Position numbers and translations under genes: made by a program. The notes beneath the pieces were generated by a model, which was given only the letters and a program-made list of their open reading frames with translations, was not told the origin of the DNA and searched no databases. This document shows positions 1-5,999 of a stretch of DNA of 11,162 nucleotides, piece by piece. The DNA is from an uncultured Oscillospiraceae bacterium (GTDB lineage Bacteria; Bacillota_A; Clostridia; Oscillospirales; Oscillospiraceae). Numbering within the stretch: the stretch's first letter is position 1; each line of letters starts with the position of its first letter. The stretch spans positions 1-11,162 of the forward strand of contig CAAEDK010000147.1 of the NCBI GenBank assembly GCA_900754605.1. Direction: 5' to 3'.

Positions 1-307
1 CATCACGATCTCCATCCTGGCGCTGGCCGCTGCCAATACCTTGGGGATCCAGGTGGACTTTTTCTCTGCCCTGGTACTATGCATTCTGTCAGCGGTGAGT
101 GCCTGTGGAGCCTCCGGTGTTGCGGGTGGTTCATTGCTGCTGGTACCTCTGGCGTGCAGTCTGTTCGGCATCTCGAATGATGTAGCGATGCAGGTGGTCG
201 GAGTTGGGTTCATCGTGGGGGTCATTCAGGATTCCTGTGAGACGGCCCTCAATTCTTCTACTGATGTTCTGTACACTGCGGTGGCAGAATTGTCTCGAAA
301 AAGATAA
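1..307 (+). CDS. sstT: Na+/serine-threonine symporter SstT, C-terminal part (5' end outside window)
   Basis: The reading frame is open at the left edge (first full codon at position 2) and ends at TAA 305-307, giving about the last 101 residues. SstT is a membrane symporter of the DAACS (dicarboxylate/amino acid:cation) family that imports serine and threonine with sodium. The visible part contains the family's very conserved C-terminal block: [20 protein letters not shown], then [13 protein letters not shown], then [15 protein letters not shown]. In this family these glycine/serine-rich and NSSTD segments line the substrate and sodium sites. Two hydrophobic stretches lie around the [11 protein letters not shown] and [11 protein letters not shown] segments. 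The gene ends normally and is followed 15 bases later by a strong terminator, so it is not cotranscribed with mreB. Recognition is firm; only the missing N-terminus prevents a length check. Confidence 0.93.
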   Translation, partial: ITISILALAAANTLGIQVDFFSALVLCILSAVSACGASGVAGGSLLLVPLACSLFGISNDVAMQVVGVGFIVGVIQDSCETALNSSTDVLYTAVAELSRKR

Positions 308-321
308 CGGAGCCGGCCGCT

Positions 322-363
322 GCGGGCAGGATGTCTGATGGCATCCTGCCCGCGGGGTTTTTG
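322..363 (+). terminator. Intrinsic terminator of sstT
   Basis: A perfect 12-bp stem (322-333 with 342-353, arm GCGGGCAGGATG) closes an 8-base loop and is followed by GGGG and a run of five T. It sits 14 bases after the sstT stop codon, the expected place for the end of that transcript. Confidence 0.88.
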
Positions 364-423
364 TAGGTGGAACAGTCTGGAGATTTGCTGGACAGCACAG
401 GAAATATTAAGGAAAACTTAACA

Positions 424-450
424 TTGACTCTCTGGGTCCTGTGCTATACT
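424..450 (+). promoter_or_regulatory. Candidate distal promoter upstream of mreB, within nested inverted repeats
   Basis: TTGACT (424-429) and TATACT (445-450) are separated by 15 bases, which is short for sigma-A, but the -10 box is preceded by TG at 442-443, giving an extended -10 (TGCTATACT). Upstream is TTAAG-GAAAA-CTTAA (407-421). A 9-bp perfect inverted repeat, AGCACAGGA at 394-402 and TCCTGTGCT at 437-445, brackets the -35 box and abuts the -10 box. The arrangement suggests an operator. It would give a 5' leader of about 190 bases for mreB. Confidence 0.45.
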
Positions 451-543
451 ACAAAAAGATCACGGCATTCCCCGGGATGTGACAGCAGGAAAAAATGAAG
501 TACAGCCCTGGCGCAAATAGGCGGAAATACGGCGAAATAATAG

Positions 544-572
544 TTGAAAACCGCTGCATGAGCCGTTATAAT
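544..572 (+). promoter_or_regulatory. Sigma-A-type promoter of mreB
   Basis: TTGAAA (544-549) and a perfect TATAAT (567-572) lie exactly 17 bases apart. The predicted transcription start is near 579, about 70 bases before the mreB ATG. This is the better of the two candidate promoters in the sstT-mreB gap. Confidence 0.72.
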
Positions 573-647
573 GGAAAATAGCAGTGATATAACAAGGGAC
601 CGGCGGGGAGCACCAGGCCGGGAATGAAATAGATAAGGTGGAAGGCT

Positions 648-1682
648 ATGTTTAATCTGTTCAGTAAGGACATTGGAATCGATCTGGGTACCGCTTCCGT
701 TCTGGTATATATCAAGGGCAAAGGTGTAGTTTTGCGTGAACCATCCGTGGTGGCCATGGATAAGAACACAGGGAAGCTGCTGAAGGTAGGTACTGATGCC
801 CAGGCGATGCTGGGCCGTACCCCAGGAAATATTGTAGCTATGCGGCCTCTGCGGGAGGGCGTGATCTCCGACTATGATATGACAGAGCGGATGCTGAAGG
901 AGTTTATCAAGAAGGTGACCACCTTCTCCCTGTTCAAGCCCCGCCTGCTTATCTGTGTACCGTCCGGCATTACCGAGGTCGAGGAGCGCGCTGTGGTGGA
1001 CGCCGGCATCCAGGCAGGTGCCCGCCGGGCCTATTTGATTGAGGAGCCTGTGGCGGCCGCCATCGGCGCCGGGATCGACATCACCAAACCGGACGGCCAC
1101 ATGGTGGTGGACATCGGCGGCGGTACCGCTGACATTGCGGTAATTTCCTTGGGCGGCGTGGTGGAATCTGCTTCCATTAAGATTGCCGGTGATAAGTTTG
1201 ATGAGGCTGTGGTCAAGTATATCCGCAAAAAGCATAATGTTCTCATTGGTGACCGCACTGCAGAGGAACTGAAGATGTCCATTGGCTGTGTGTTCCCCCG
1301 TCCGGAGGAGGTCACGATGGAAATCAAAGGACGCTGCCTGATGACCGGCCTTCCCCGCGTGTTCTCTGTTTCTTCCAGCGAAATGATCGAGGCTTTCGAG
1401 GAGGTCTCTAGTCGGATCCTGGAGGCTATCCACGGGGTGCTGGAGCGCACGCCCCCGGAACTGGTGGCGGACATCTCCACCAATGGCATCGTGATGACTG
1501 GCGGCGGTTCTCTGCTGTGGGGCTTTGATAAACTGATTGAGTCCCACACTGGCATCGAGACTCATGTAGCGGAGGATGCGATCTCCTGTGTGGCTGAAGG
1601 TACCGGCAAGAGCCTGGACAGCCTGGATCAGATGCAGGATGGCACCATGAACCTGTCCAGACGCAAGCAGATGAATTATTGA
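648..1682 (+). CDS. mreB: Rod shape-determining protein MreB (actin-like)
   Basis: MreB is a bacterial actin homologue that polymerises under the cytoplasmic membrane and directs the elongasome that builds lateral cell wall. The 344-residue protein matches the family length. It shows the N-terminal phosphate-1 motif IGIDLGTASVLVY (about residues 9-21), the motif PSGITEVEERAVVDA, the Glu-containing IEEPVAAAIGAG block, the phosphate-2 motif DIGGGTADIAVISLGG beginning at residue 155, GDRTAEELKMSIG, and a C-terminal adenosine motif GIVMTGGGSLLWGFD. The ATG at 648 follows AAGGTGG at 635-641 with 6-base spacing. Downstream is a hairpin and then an ArsC-like gene; no mreC or mreD follows, so this is a solitary mreB or mbl-type paralogue, as is common in Firmicutes. 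I cannot tell MreB from Mbl or MreBH by sequence alone. Promoters are proposed at 544-572 and 424-450. Confidence 0.93.
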   Translation: MFNLFSKDIGIDLGTASVLVYIKGKGVVLREPSVVAMDKNTGKLLKVGTDAQAMLGRTPGNIVAMRPLREGVISDYDMTERMLKEFIKKVTTFSLFKPRLLICVPSGITEVEERAVVDAGIQAGARRAYLIEEPVAAAIGAGIDITKPDGHMVVDIGGGTADIAVISLGGVVESASIKIAGDKFDEAVVKYIRKKHNVLIGDRTAEELKMSIGCVFPRPEEVTMEIKGRCLMTGLPRVFSVSSSEMIEAFEEVSSRILEAIHGVLERTPPELVADISTNGIVMTGGGSLLWGFDKLIESHTGIETHVAEDAISCVAEGTGKSLDSLDQMQDGTMNLSRRKQMNY

Positions 1683-1690
1683 TCCGAATG

Positions 1691-1720
1691 GGGCTCCGGC
1701 ATGCTGCCGGAGCCCATTTT
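1691..1720 (+). terminator. Stem-loop after mreB, probable (possibly partial) terminator
   Basis: A perfect 10-bp GC-rich stem (GGGCTCCGGC 1691-1700 with 1706-1715) has a 5-base loop and is followed by ATTTTA. The T run is only four long, and the next gene's ribosome-binding site begins 8 bases later. It may terminate mreB transcripts incompletely and let some polymerase into the downstream gene, for which no separate promoter is evident. Confidence 0.6.
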
Positions 1721-1741
1721 AATGAACAGGAGGAAGAAAAA

Positions 1742-2095
1742 ATGCTATTTATCTGTTATCCCAAGTGCACCACATGCCAGAAGGCCAAACGGTGGCTAGA
1801 CCAGCAGGGAGCGTCCTACACGCTTCGGGATATTAAGGAGGATCGCCCTACTCAGGAGGAGCTGCGCATGTGGTGGAAGGATAGCGGGCTGCCGTTGAAG
1901 AAGTTTTTCAATACCTCTGGGCAGCGGTATAAGTCCCTGGGTCTTAAGGACCGTTTGAAGGATATGACGGAGGAGGAGCAGCTAGCGCTGCTGGCCACAG
2001 ATGGGATGCTGGTAAAGCGCCCAATTTTAGTGGATGGGAAGCAGGTGCTGGTAGGATTCCGGCCAGAAGAATGGGAACAAAGACAAAAAAGTTGA
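1742..2095 (+). CDS. ArsC/Spx-superfamily protein, YusI-like (thioredoxin fold)
   Basis: The protein has 117 residues and a thioredoxin-like ArsC fold. It starts MLFICYPKCTTCQKAKRWL, with Cys5, Cys9 and Cys12. The CxxC pair at 9-12 sits at the start of helix 1, where arsenate reductases and Spx regulators carry their redox cysteine. The middle block LKKFFNTSGQRYKSLGLKDRL and the C-terminal block LLATDGMLVKRPILVDGKQVLVGFRPEEW match, as I remember it, the Bacillus YusI-type family commonly annotated 'arsenate reductase family protein'. Arsenate reduction is not established for that subgroup, and there are no ars genes nearby, so a thiol-redox or Spx-like role is equally possible. The ATG at 1742 is chosen because AGGAGG (1728-1733) lies 8 bases upstream. 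An upstream in-frame extension would run through the mreB terminator hairpin. Confidence 0.85.
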   Translation: MLFICYPKCTTCQKAKRWLDQQGASYTLRDIKEDRPTQEELRMWWKDSGLPLKKFFNTSGQRYKSLGLKDRLKDMTEEEQLALLATDGMLVKRPILVDGKQVLVGFRPEEWEQRQKS

Positions 2096-2130
2096 CTGTT
2101 AAATTAGAGAGAAAATTGGATGATATGAAT

Positions 2131-2173
2131 AAAAAGAGCGCGGCTCCTGCAAAAGCAGAGCTGCGCTCTTTTT
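2131..2173 (+). terminator. Strong intrinsic terminator after the ArsC-like gene
   Basis: A left arm with an A run (2131-2150) pairs with a right arm ending in five T (2155-2173) around an AAAA loop. The stem is about 19 bp with one G-T wobble and one bulged C. Because the left arm begins AAAAAGAGCGC and the right arm ends in its complement, it could act in both directions, and could also stop the minus-strand lysR transcript arriving from the right. Confidence 0.88.
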
Positions 2174-2469
2174 CATTCTGAACAGTGAAAATGTTTTCTA
2201 GCAAATGGGTGGGATAAGGGCGGATATTTAGCAGTCACCTGAGAGTGCAGGCTTAGCGACAAGAGTTTAGTGGGCCAAGAGAGGATGGGTGACGGAGAAT
2301 GTAACAGTCTGCCAAAGAAAGTGAAAATGAATAATTATGCTAAAATTATAAATAATATTGCGGTAAAATTTTTTGCAATTTCCCCTTTCTTTTTTTGCAT
2401 TTTTATGGTATGATTGGTTAAACGAAACAAAGAAGAAAAGAGCGAATCTTTATAGTTCAGACAGGATGC
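2174..2469. other. Intergenic stretch with an AT-rich tract, no convincing gene
   Basis: About 300 bases separate the terminator from the convergent lysR stop. The first half (to about 2320) has no recognisable feature. From about 2325 to 2415 the sequence becomes very AT-rich, unlike its surroundings. It holds an extended -10-like TGGTATGAT (2406-2414, plus strand) without a good -35 box, and a short open frame (ATG 2285 or 2327 to TGA 2413) that would encode a small hydrophobic peptide but lacks a properly spaced ribosome-binding site. A weak 7-bp inverted repeat AATCTTT (2444-2450) and AAAGATT (2472-2478) spans the lysR stop codon and could be part of a minus-strand terminator. Confidence 0.5.
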
Positions 2470-3375
2470 TCAAAGATTGGTGCTGTTCACCATGCTGCAT
2501 GGAAGGTTTTCTCTGACCCACTGCTTTGCGTGTTCAACGAATAACCGTGTAATAGTAGAGGGAGGAACATCTTTCTTGACAGCGATTCCAATATCCCGCA
2601 TCTGCGGGATGTCAAACTTTTTGGGACAAATGTGATAACGGTTAGGATGGAGCATCAGCTCATGAACTACGCTGATTCCAAGGCCGCACTCCACCATGGA
2701 TAAGATGGCATAATCGTTGCTGACCTCATATCGAATGTTAGGTTTCTGCTGCAGGTGTTCCAGAAATTTGGTGATTTCATAGTCCTGTTCTTCCTTCAGG
2801 TTGATGAAATCCTCGCTGGACAGACGCTCAATGGGATAGACCGGAGCATCGGCCAGAGGATGATCTTCCGGCAGGATGGCCACCAATGTGTCTTGAAGCA
2901 GAAAAGAGGCGTCCAAGTCGTTGGCGGCCGGCAAACTGACAAAACCACAGTCTACCAGTCCCCGTCTGAGCCAGTTGGTGATCTGGTTGTATTCTCCGTT
3001 GATGAGCTGAAAGTCGATGTGGGGGTACTGCTCGTGGAAGTCCTTGATCATCTGTGGCAGGCGTCCGCTGGAGATACTGGAAAAGGCCCCTACCCGGATG
3101 GAGCCGGAGCTGAGCCCGTGTAGCTCCGAAATGGCGTAGTTGAGATCCTCGTAGTCCTTGCAGATGGCTTGGATTTTGGGGAGAAGGGTGAGCCCCTCAG
3201 AGCTGATTTCGATTCCGGATCGGTTTCGAGTGAGCAGTGTGACCCCCCAGGCATCCTCCAGATCGGCAATCATTCGGCTGATGGCAGACTGGGTATATCC
3301 CAGTTGTGAGGCTGCATGAGTGATGCTTCCGGTTTCGATGGTTTTGAGATAGGCGATATATTTTCGGATACTCAT
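2470..3375 (-). CDS. LysR-type transcriptional regulator, divergent from argC
   Basis: A 301-residue LysR-family DNA-binding regulator, a normal length for the family. The N-terminal winged helix-turn-helix is clear: SITHAASQLGYTQSAISRMIADLE at residues 17-40, followed by GVTLLTRNRSGIEISSEGLTLLP. A linker helix follows and then a periplasmic-binding-protein-like effector domain from about residue 85 (GSIRVGAFSSISSGRLPQMIKDFHEQYP...), with the GLGISVVHELM block late in the domain. I chose the ATG at 3373-3375, which has AAGGAGA 11 bases upstream; a longer frame reaching 3465 would cover the regulatory dyad and lacks LysR-like sequence. The gene is transcribed away from argC, and the two promoters overlap, so the arg/nhaC genes are the obvious target and autoregulation is likely. 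The effector cannot be read from sequence; ornithine, arginine, lysine or glutamate would be reasonable candidates. Confidence 0.9.
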   Translation of the reverse strand: MSIRKYIAYLKTIETGSITHAASQLGYTQSAISRMIADLEDAWGVTLLTRNRSGIEISSEGLTLLPKIQAICKDYEDLNYAISELHGLSSGSIRVGAFSSISSGRLPQMIKDFHEQYPHIDFQLINGEYNQITNWLRRGLVDCGFVSLPAANDLDASFLLQDTLVAILPEDHPLADAPVYPIERLSSEDFINLKEEQDYEITKFLEHLQQKPNIRYEVSNDYAILSMVECGLGISVVHELMLHPNRYHICPKKFDIPQMRDIGIAVKKDVPPSTITRLFVEHAKQWVRENLPCSMVNSTNL

Positions 3376-3397
3376 AATACAACAAATCTCCTTGCGT

Positions 3398-3405
3398 AAT
3401 GGAAT
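3398..3405 (+). repeat. AATGGAAT repeat, copy 1 of 3
   Basis: The octamer AATGGAAT occurs three times in the 240-bp lysR-argC gap: here, at 3428-3435 (inside the -65 dyad) and at 3561-3568. Copies 1 and 2 are 30 bp apart, close to three helical turns, so they would lie on the same DNA face. It may be a secondary regulator half-site. Confidence 0.4.
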
Positions 3406-3420
3406 GGGCAGAGGAACAAT

Positions 3421-3435
3421 ATTCCAGAATGGAAT
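3421..3435 (+). promoter_or_regulatory. Candidate LysR-type operator (T-N11-A dyad) upstream of argC
   Basis: ATTCCA-GAA-TGGAAT is a perfect 15-bp dyad and satisfies the LysR box T-N11-A (T3422, A3434). Its centre (3428) lies about 65 bp upstream of the transcription start predicted from the argC promoter (near 3493), the classical recognition-site position for LysR activators. It lies about 42 bp downstream of the predicted lysR start. Confidence 0.6.
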
Positions 3436-3457
3436 GTGAAGCAGAAAAAAGAATTTC

Positions 3458-3486
3458 TTGTACAATCTGCCTACCGATTATATAAT
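3458..3486 (+). promoter_or_regulatory. Promoter of the argCJBD cluster
   Basis: TTGTAC (3458-3463) and a perfect TATAAT (3481-3486) are 17 bases apart. The predicted start is near 3493, giving a leader of about 120 bases before argC. Its -10 box shares two bases with the -10 box of the divergent lysR promoter, so the two promoters should compete for polymerase. Confidence 0.75.
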
Positions 3487-3505
3487 GTAGATCAAGAAAA
3501 TTCAA
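3477..3505 (-). promoter_or_regulatory. Promoter of lysR
   Basis: On the minus strand TTGAAT (3505-3500) and TATAAT (3482-3477) are 17 bases apart. The predicted start is near 3470, about 95 bases upstream of the lysR ATG. It overlaps the argC promoter face to face. Confidence 0.68.
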
Positions 3506-3507
3506 CA

Positions 3508-3526
3508 GAATCTATACCGGATATTC
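3508..3526. promoter_or_regulatory. Second candidate LysR box, GAAT-N11-ATTC
   Basis: GAAT (3508-3511) and ATTC (3523-3526) form an inverted repeat around 11 bases, again giving T-N11-A (T3511, A3523). It lies just behind the lysR -35 box and downstream of the argC start point, placing it to control lysR or to block argC. The half-site orientation is opposite to that in the 3421-3435 dyad, so it may not be the same site type. Confidence 0.35.
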
Positions 3527-3614
3527 AAAAAAGTTTAAGAACATCAATATAGATTTCTGGAATGGAATCTTGCAAAAGTAGTATAGGCCAATTACAAAAA
3601 GGAGGAATCGTGTC

Positions 3615-4688
3615 ATGATCCGTTTTTCCATCTGTGGTGCTGCCAGCTATGCTTGTGGTGAACTGCTTCGTCTTATGGTGAACCATCCCGAAACCCAGGT
3701 CGCTCACTTGGCCGATAGCTTTGCTGCCGGTCGCAGAATTCAGGATGAGCATCCCGCTCTGATGGGGTTCTATGATCAGGAGATCCTGCCGCTCAACGAC
3801 GAGACTCTTGCCCAGATCGTAGAGGACAGTGACGTAGTCTTTACCGCCGTTGATGCCGGCACCGTTTGCGGCATTGCGGAGAAGGTTCTGGCTGGCGGTA
3901 AGAAGTTCATCGACTTCGGTGCTGATATCCGCTTCCGTGACGCGAAGGTGTGGGAGAAGTGGTATCACCTGGATCACCCCAACTACGAGATGACCAAAGA
4001 GGCTGTCTATTGTATCCCTGAGATCCAGCGTGATCTGGCCAAGGGTAAGAGCCTGATTTCTAACCCCGGTTGCTATCCCACTGCCACCACTTTGGGCCTG
4101 TACCCCGCCCTGAAGGAGGGCCTGGTGGTGGAGAACACCATCGTTGTGGACGCCAAGAGCGGCTATACTGGCGCTGGACGCCGTCCCGCCCCCAACAAGC
4201 TCCTGGCTGAGGCCAGCAACAGCTTCTGCGCCTATGCTCTGGGCGGCGGCCATCGTCACACCCCCGAGATCGAGCAGAACATCGCTTATCTGACTGGCAA
4301 AGACCTGATGAAGCCTGAGACTTGGCAGTTCATCAACTTCCAGCCCCATCTGACTCCCCAGATCCGCGGCATCGAGGTTACCATCTATGCTACTCTGAAC
4401 AAGGATGTTACCAACGACGAGCTGTACGAGATCTATCAGCGTTATTACAAGGATGAGTATTTTGTCCGTGTGTTCCCTGCCAGCAAGCCCGTCCAGACCA
4501 AATGGACCGCTGGTACCAATATGTGCTGCATGACTCCCACCTATGATGCCCGTACCAAGCGTCTGCTGGTCAGTTCCGTGATCGACAACATTGGTAAGGG
4601 CGCCGCAGGTCAGGCCATCCAGAACATGAATATCATCTTCGGTTTGGATGAGACCACCGGCCTGAAGATCGCCCCCATGTATCCCTGA
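3615..4688 (+). CDS. argC: N-acetyl-gamma-glutamyl-phosphate reductase, divergent motifs
   Basis: ArgC reduces N-acetylglutamyl-5-phosphate to the semialdehyde with NADPH, the third step of ornithine synthesis. The 357-residue protein carries the catalytic cysteine in ISNPGCYPTA (Cys153), the active-site histidines in GGGHRHTPEIEQ (His213/His215), DAKSGYTGAGR, and the typical C-terminus SSVIDNIGKGAAGQAIQNMN followed by FGLDETTGL. Odd features: the cofactor loop, usually GxxGxxG (GASGYTG), reads GAASYAC, with Ser11 and Cys14 replacing two glycines; the usual ALPHG is AVDAG (78-82); and the usual LSADFRL is FGADIRF (101-107). The catalytic pair is intact, so it is probably an active dehydrogenase, but cofactor or substrate use may differ. 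The ATG at 3615 follows AGGAGG at 3600-3605. It is first in the argC-argJ-argB-argD run under the divergent LysR-linked promoter. Codons are strongly biased (CTG, GCC/GCT, AAG, CGT/CGC), suggesting high expression. Confidence 0.9.
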   Translation: MIRFSICGAASYACGELLRLMVNHPETQVAHLADSFAAGRRIQDEHPALMGFYDQEILPLNDETLAQIVEDSDVVFTAVDAGTVCGIAEKVLAGGKKFIDFGADIRFRDAKVWEKWYHLDHPNYEMTKEAVYCIPEIQRDLAKGKSLISNPGCYPTATTLGLYPALKEGLVVENTIVVDAKSGYTGAGRRPAPNKLLAEASNSFCAYALGGGHRHTPEIEQNIAYLTGKDLMKPETWQFINFQPHLTPQIRGIEVTIYATLNKDVTNDELYEIYQRYYKDEYFVRVFPASKPVQTKWTAGTNMCCMTPTYDARTKRLLVSSVIDNIGKGAAGQAIQNMNIIFGLDETTGLKIAPMYP

Positions 4689-4698
4689 TCATTTCAGG

Positions 4699-4742
4699 AA
4701 GGGTCCAGTCACCCTTTGAGAACTGCTCGTCCGGTCTGGACG
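4699..4742 (+). other. Two small hairpins in the argC-argJ gap
   Basis: The 73-base gap holds AAGGGT-CCAGTC-ACCCTT (4699-4716, 6 bp) and CGTCC-GGTCT-GGACG (4728-4742, 5 bp) just before the argJ ribosome-binding site. Neither is followed by a T run, so they are not terminators. They might affect mRNA stability or argJ translation. Confidence 0.35.
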
Positions 4743-4761
4743 GAAGAAAGGAAGGACATTT

Positions 4762-5985
4762 ATGGCATATAAATTGATCGAGGGCGGCGGCGTTACTACA
4801 CCCAAGGGTTTTCTGGCTGGCGCCTGCTATGTTGGCGTGAAGAGCCGGAAGAGTGAGAAGCCCGATGTGGCAATCATCTATTCTGAACAGCCCGCTTCCT
4901 GTGCGGCTCTGTTCACTACAAATAAATTCTGTGCCGCTCCGGTCATTCTGGACCGTGAGATCCTGAAGAAGGGCAAGGCCCGCGCTGTGGTCATCAACAG
5001 CGGCAACGCCAATGCCGCCACCGGCCCCCAGGGCATCGAGGATGCTAAGCGGGTAGAGACCGAGGCGGAGAAGCTGCTGAATCTGGGCGAGGATGAGGTC
5101 TTTGTCTGCTCCACCGGCGTGATCGGACAGAAACTCCCTGTGGAGAAGGTCCTGGAAGGCGTGCGCCGGGTCGTGCCTGAACTGAGCCCTGATAAGGGTT
5201 CTGACGCAGCCTGGGCCATCATGACCACCGACTTGGTGCGCAAGGAAATCGCGATGGAGTTGGAACTGTCCGGCGGTACTGTCCGTGTAGGTGCGATGGC
5301 TAAGGGTTCTGGCATGATCCACCCCAACATGGCCACCATGCTGGCTTACATCACCACAGATGCCAAGGTCGAGGCGTCTGTACTCCAGGATATGTTGAAG
5401 AAGAGCACGGATAAGAGTTTTAACATGATGACTGTGGATGGTGATACCAGCACCAATGACTCTCTGTTCCTGCTGGCCAATGGCGCATCTGGCGTGGCCG
5501 TGGAGACCGAGGAGGATAAGGCTGCTTTTGCCGCTCTGTTGGATGATATCTGCATGGATATGGCCCGCCGCATCGCTTCTGACGGCGAGGGTGCTACCCA
5601 CTTGATGGTGGTGGAGGCCTACGGTCTGCCGACTGAGAAGGACGCGAAACTGGTGGCCCGCTCCATCGCTGGCTCTACCCTGTTCAAAGCCGCCCTGTTC
5701 GGCAAGGACGCCAACTGGGGCCGTATCATGGCCGCAGCCGGCTACTCCGGAGCCGATGTGGATCCCACGAAGGCTGACTGCATTCTGAAGAGCGCTGCCG
5801 GTGAGGTGGCAGTGATGGAGAACGGATTTGGTACAGCCTTCAGTGAAGAATTGGCCAAGAAGGTACTCACCGAGCACGATGTGACAGTCATTGTGGACTT
5901 CCACAGCGGCAATGGTGAGGCGAAGGCATTTGGCTGTGACCTGACCTATGACTATGTAAAGATCAACGGTGACTACCGTTCTTAA
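4762..5985 (+). CDS. argJ: Glutamate N-acetyltransferase ArgJ (possibly bifunctional)
   Basis: ArgJ transfers the acetyl group from N-acetylornithine to glutamate, releasing ornithine and regenerating N-acetylglutamate; some members also use acetyl-CoA. The 407-residue precursor is of normal length. It contains the self-cleavage site in AKGSGMIHPNMATMLAYITTD, where Thr192 should become the N-terminal nucleophile of the beta chain. Other blocks are VVINSGNANAATG, VCSTGVIGQKLP, the DGDTSTND block, GKDANWGRI and the C-terminal GCDLTYDYVKINGDYRS. The ATG at 4762 is preceded by AAGGAAGGA. It lies 73 bases after argC and 14 bases before argB. Since this enzyme recycles the acetyl group, no argA is needed within the cluster except for priming, and ornithine is its product. 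Whether it is mono- or bifunctional cannot be decided by reading. Confidence 0.94.
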   Translation: MAYKLIEGGGVTTPKGFLAGACYVGVKSRKSEKPDVAIIYSEQPASCAALFTTNKFCAAPVILDREILKKGKARAVVINSGNANAATGPQGIEDAKRVETEAEKLLNLGEDEVFVCSTGVIGQKLPVEKVLEGVRRVVPELSPDKGSDAAWAIMTTDLVRKEIAMELELSGGTVRVGAMAKGSGMIHPNMATMLAYITTDAKVEASVLQDMLKKSTDKSFNMMTVDGDTSTNDSLFLLANGASGVAVETEEDKAAFAALLDDICMDMARRIASDGEGATHLMVVEAYGLPTEKDAKLVARSIAGSTLFKAALFGKDANWGRIMAAAGYSGADVDPTKADCILKSAAGEVAVMENGFGTAFSEELAKKVLTEHDVTVIVDFHSGNGEAKAFGCDLTYDYVKINGDYRS

Positions 5986-5999
5986 AAGGAGGGCGTGCT

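Noticed and set aside
444..1565. Long minus-strand open frame opposite mreB
   Set aside because: It mirrors mreB in the complementary frame, has low-complexity His/Gln/Leu-rich sequence of the kind produced by antisense reading of GC-biased codons, and no ribosome-binding site. Similar frames opposite argJ (4633-5904), argB (5982-6791) and nhaC (8508-10007) were dismissed for the same reason.
1679..1741. Upstream extension of the ArsC-like protein
   Set aside because: It would translate the mreB stop region and terminator hairpin; AGGAGG at 1728-1733 clearly points to ATG 1742.
2325..2342. ARG-box-like sequence (TGAATAATTATGC)
   Set aside because: It resembles an ArgR half-site pattern but lies in AT-rich spacer over 1 kb from argC with no promoter for an arginine gene nearby; no comparable match was found at the argC promoter.
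2285..2413. Short plus-strand frame encoding a hydrophobic peptide
   Set aside because: The AT-rich composition explains the Phe/Ile-rich translation. The purine run before ATG 2285 is directly adjacent rather than spaced, and ATG 2327 has no ribosome-binding site.
3376..3465. Thirty-residue N-terminal extension of the LysR protein
   Set aside because: The extension is not LysR-like, overlaps the -65 dyad, and the internal ATG at 3375 has its own AAGGAGA site and gives the normal family length.
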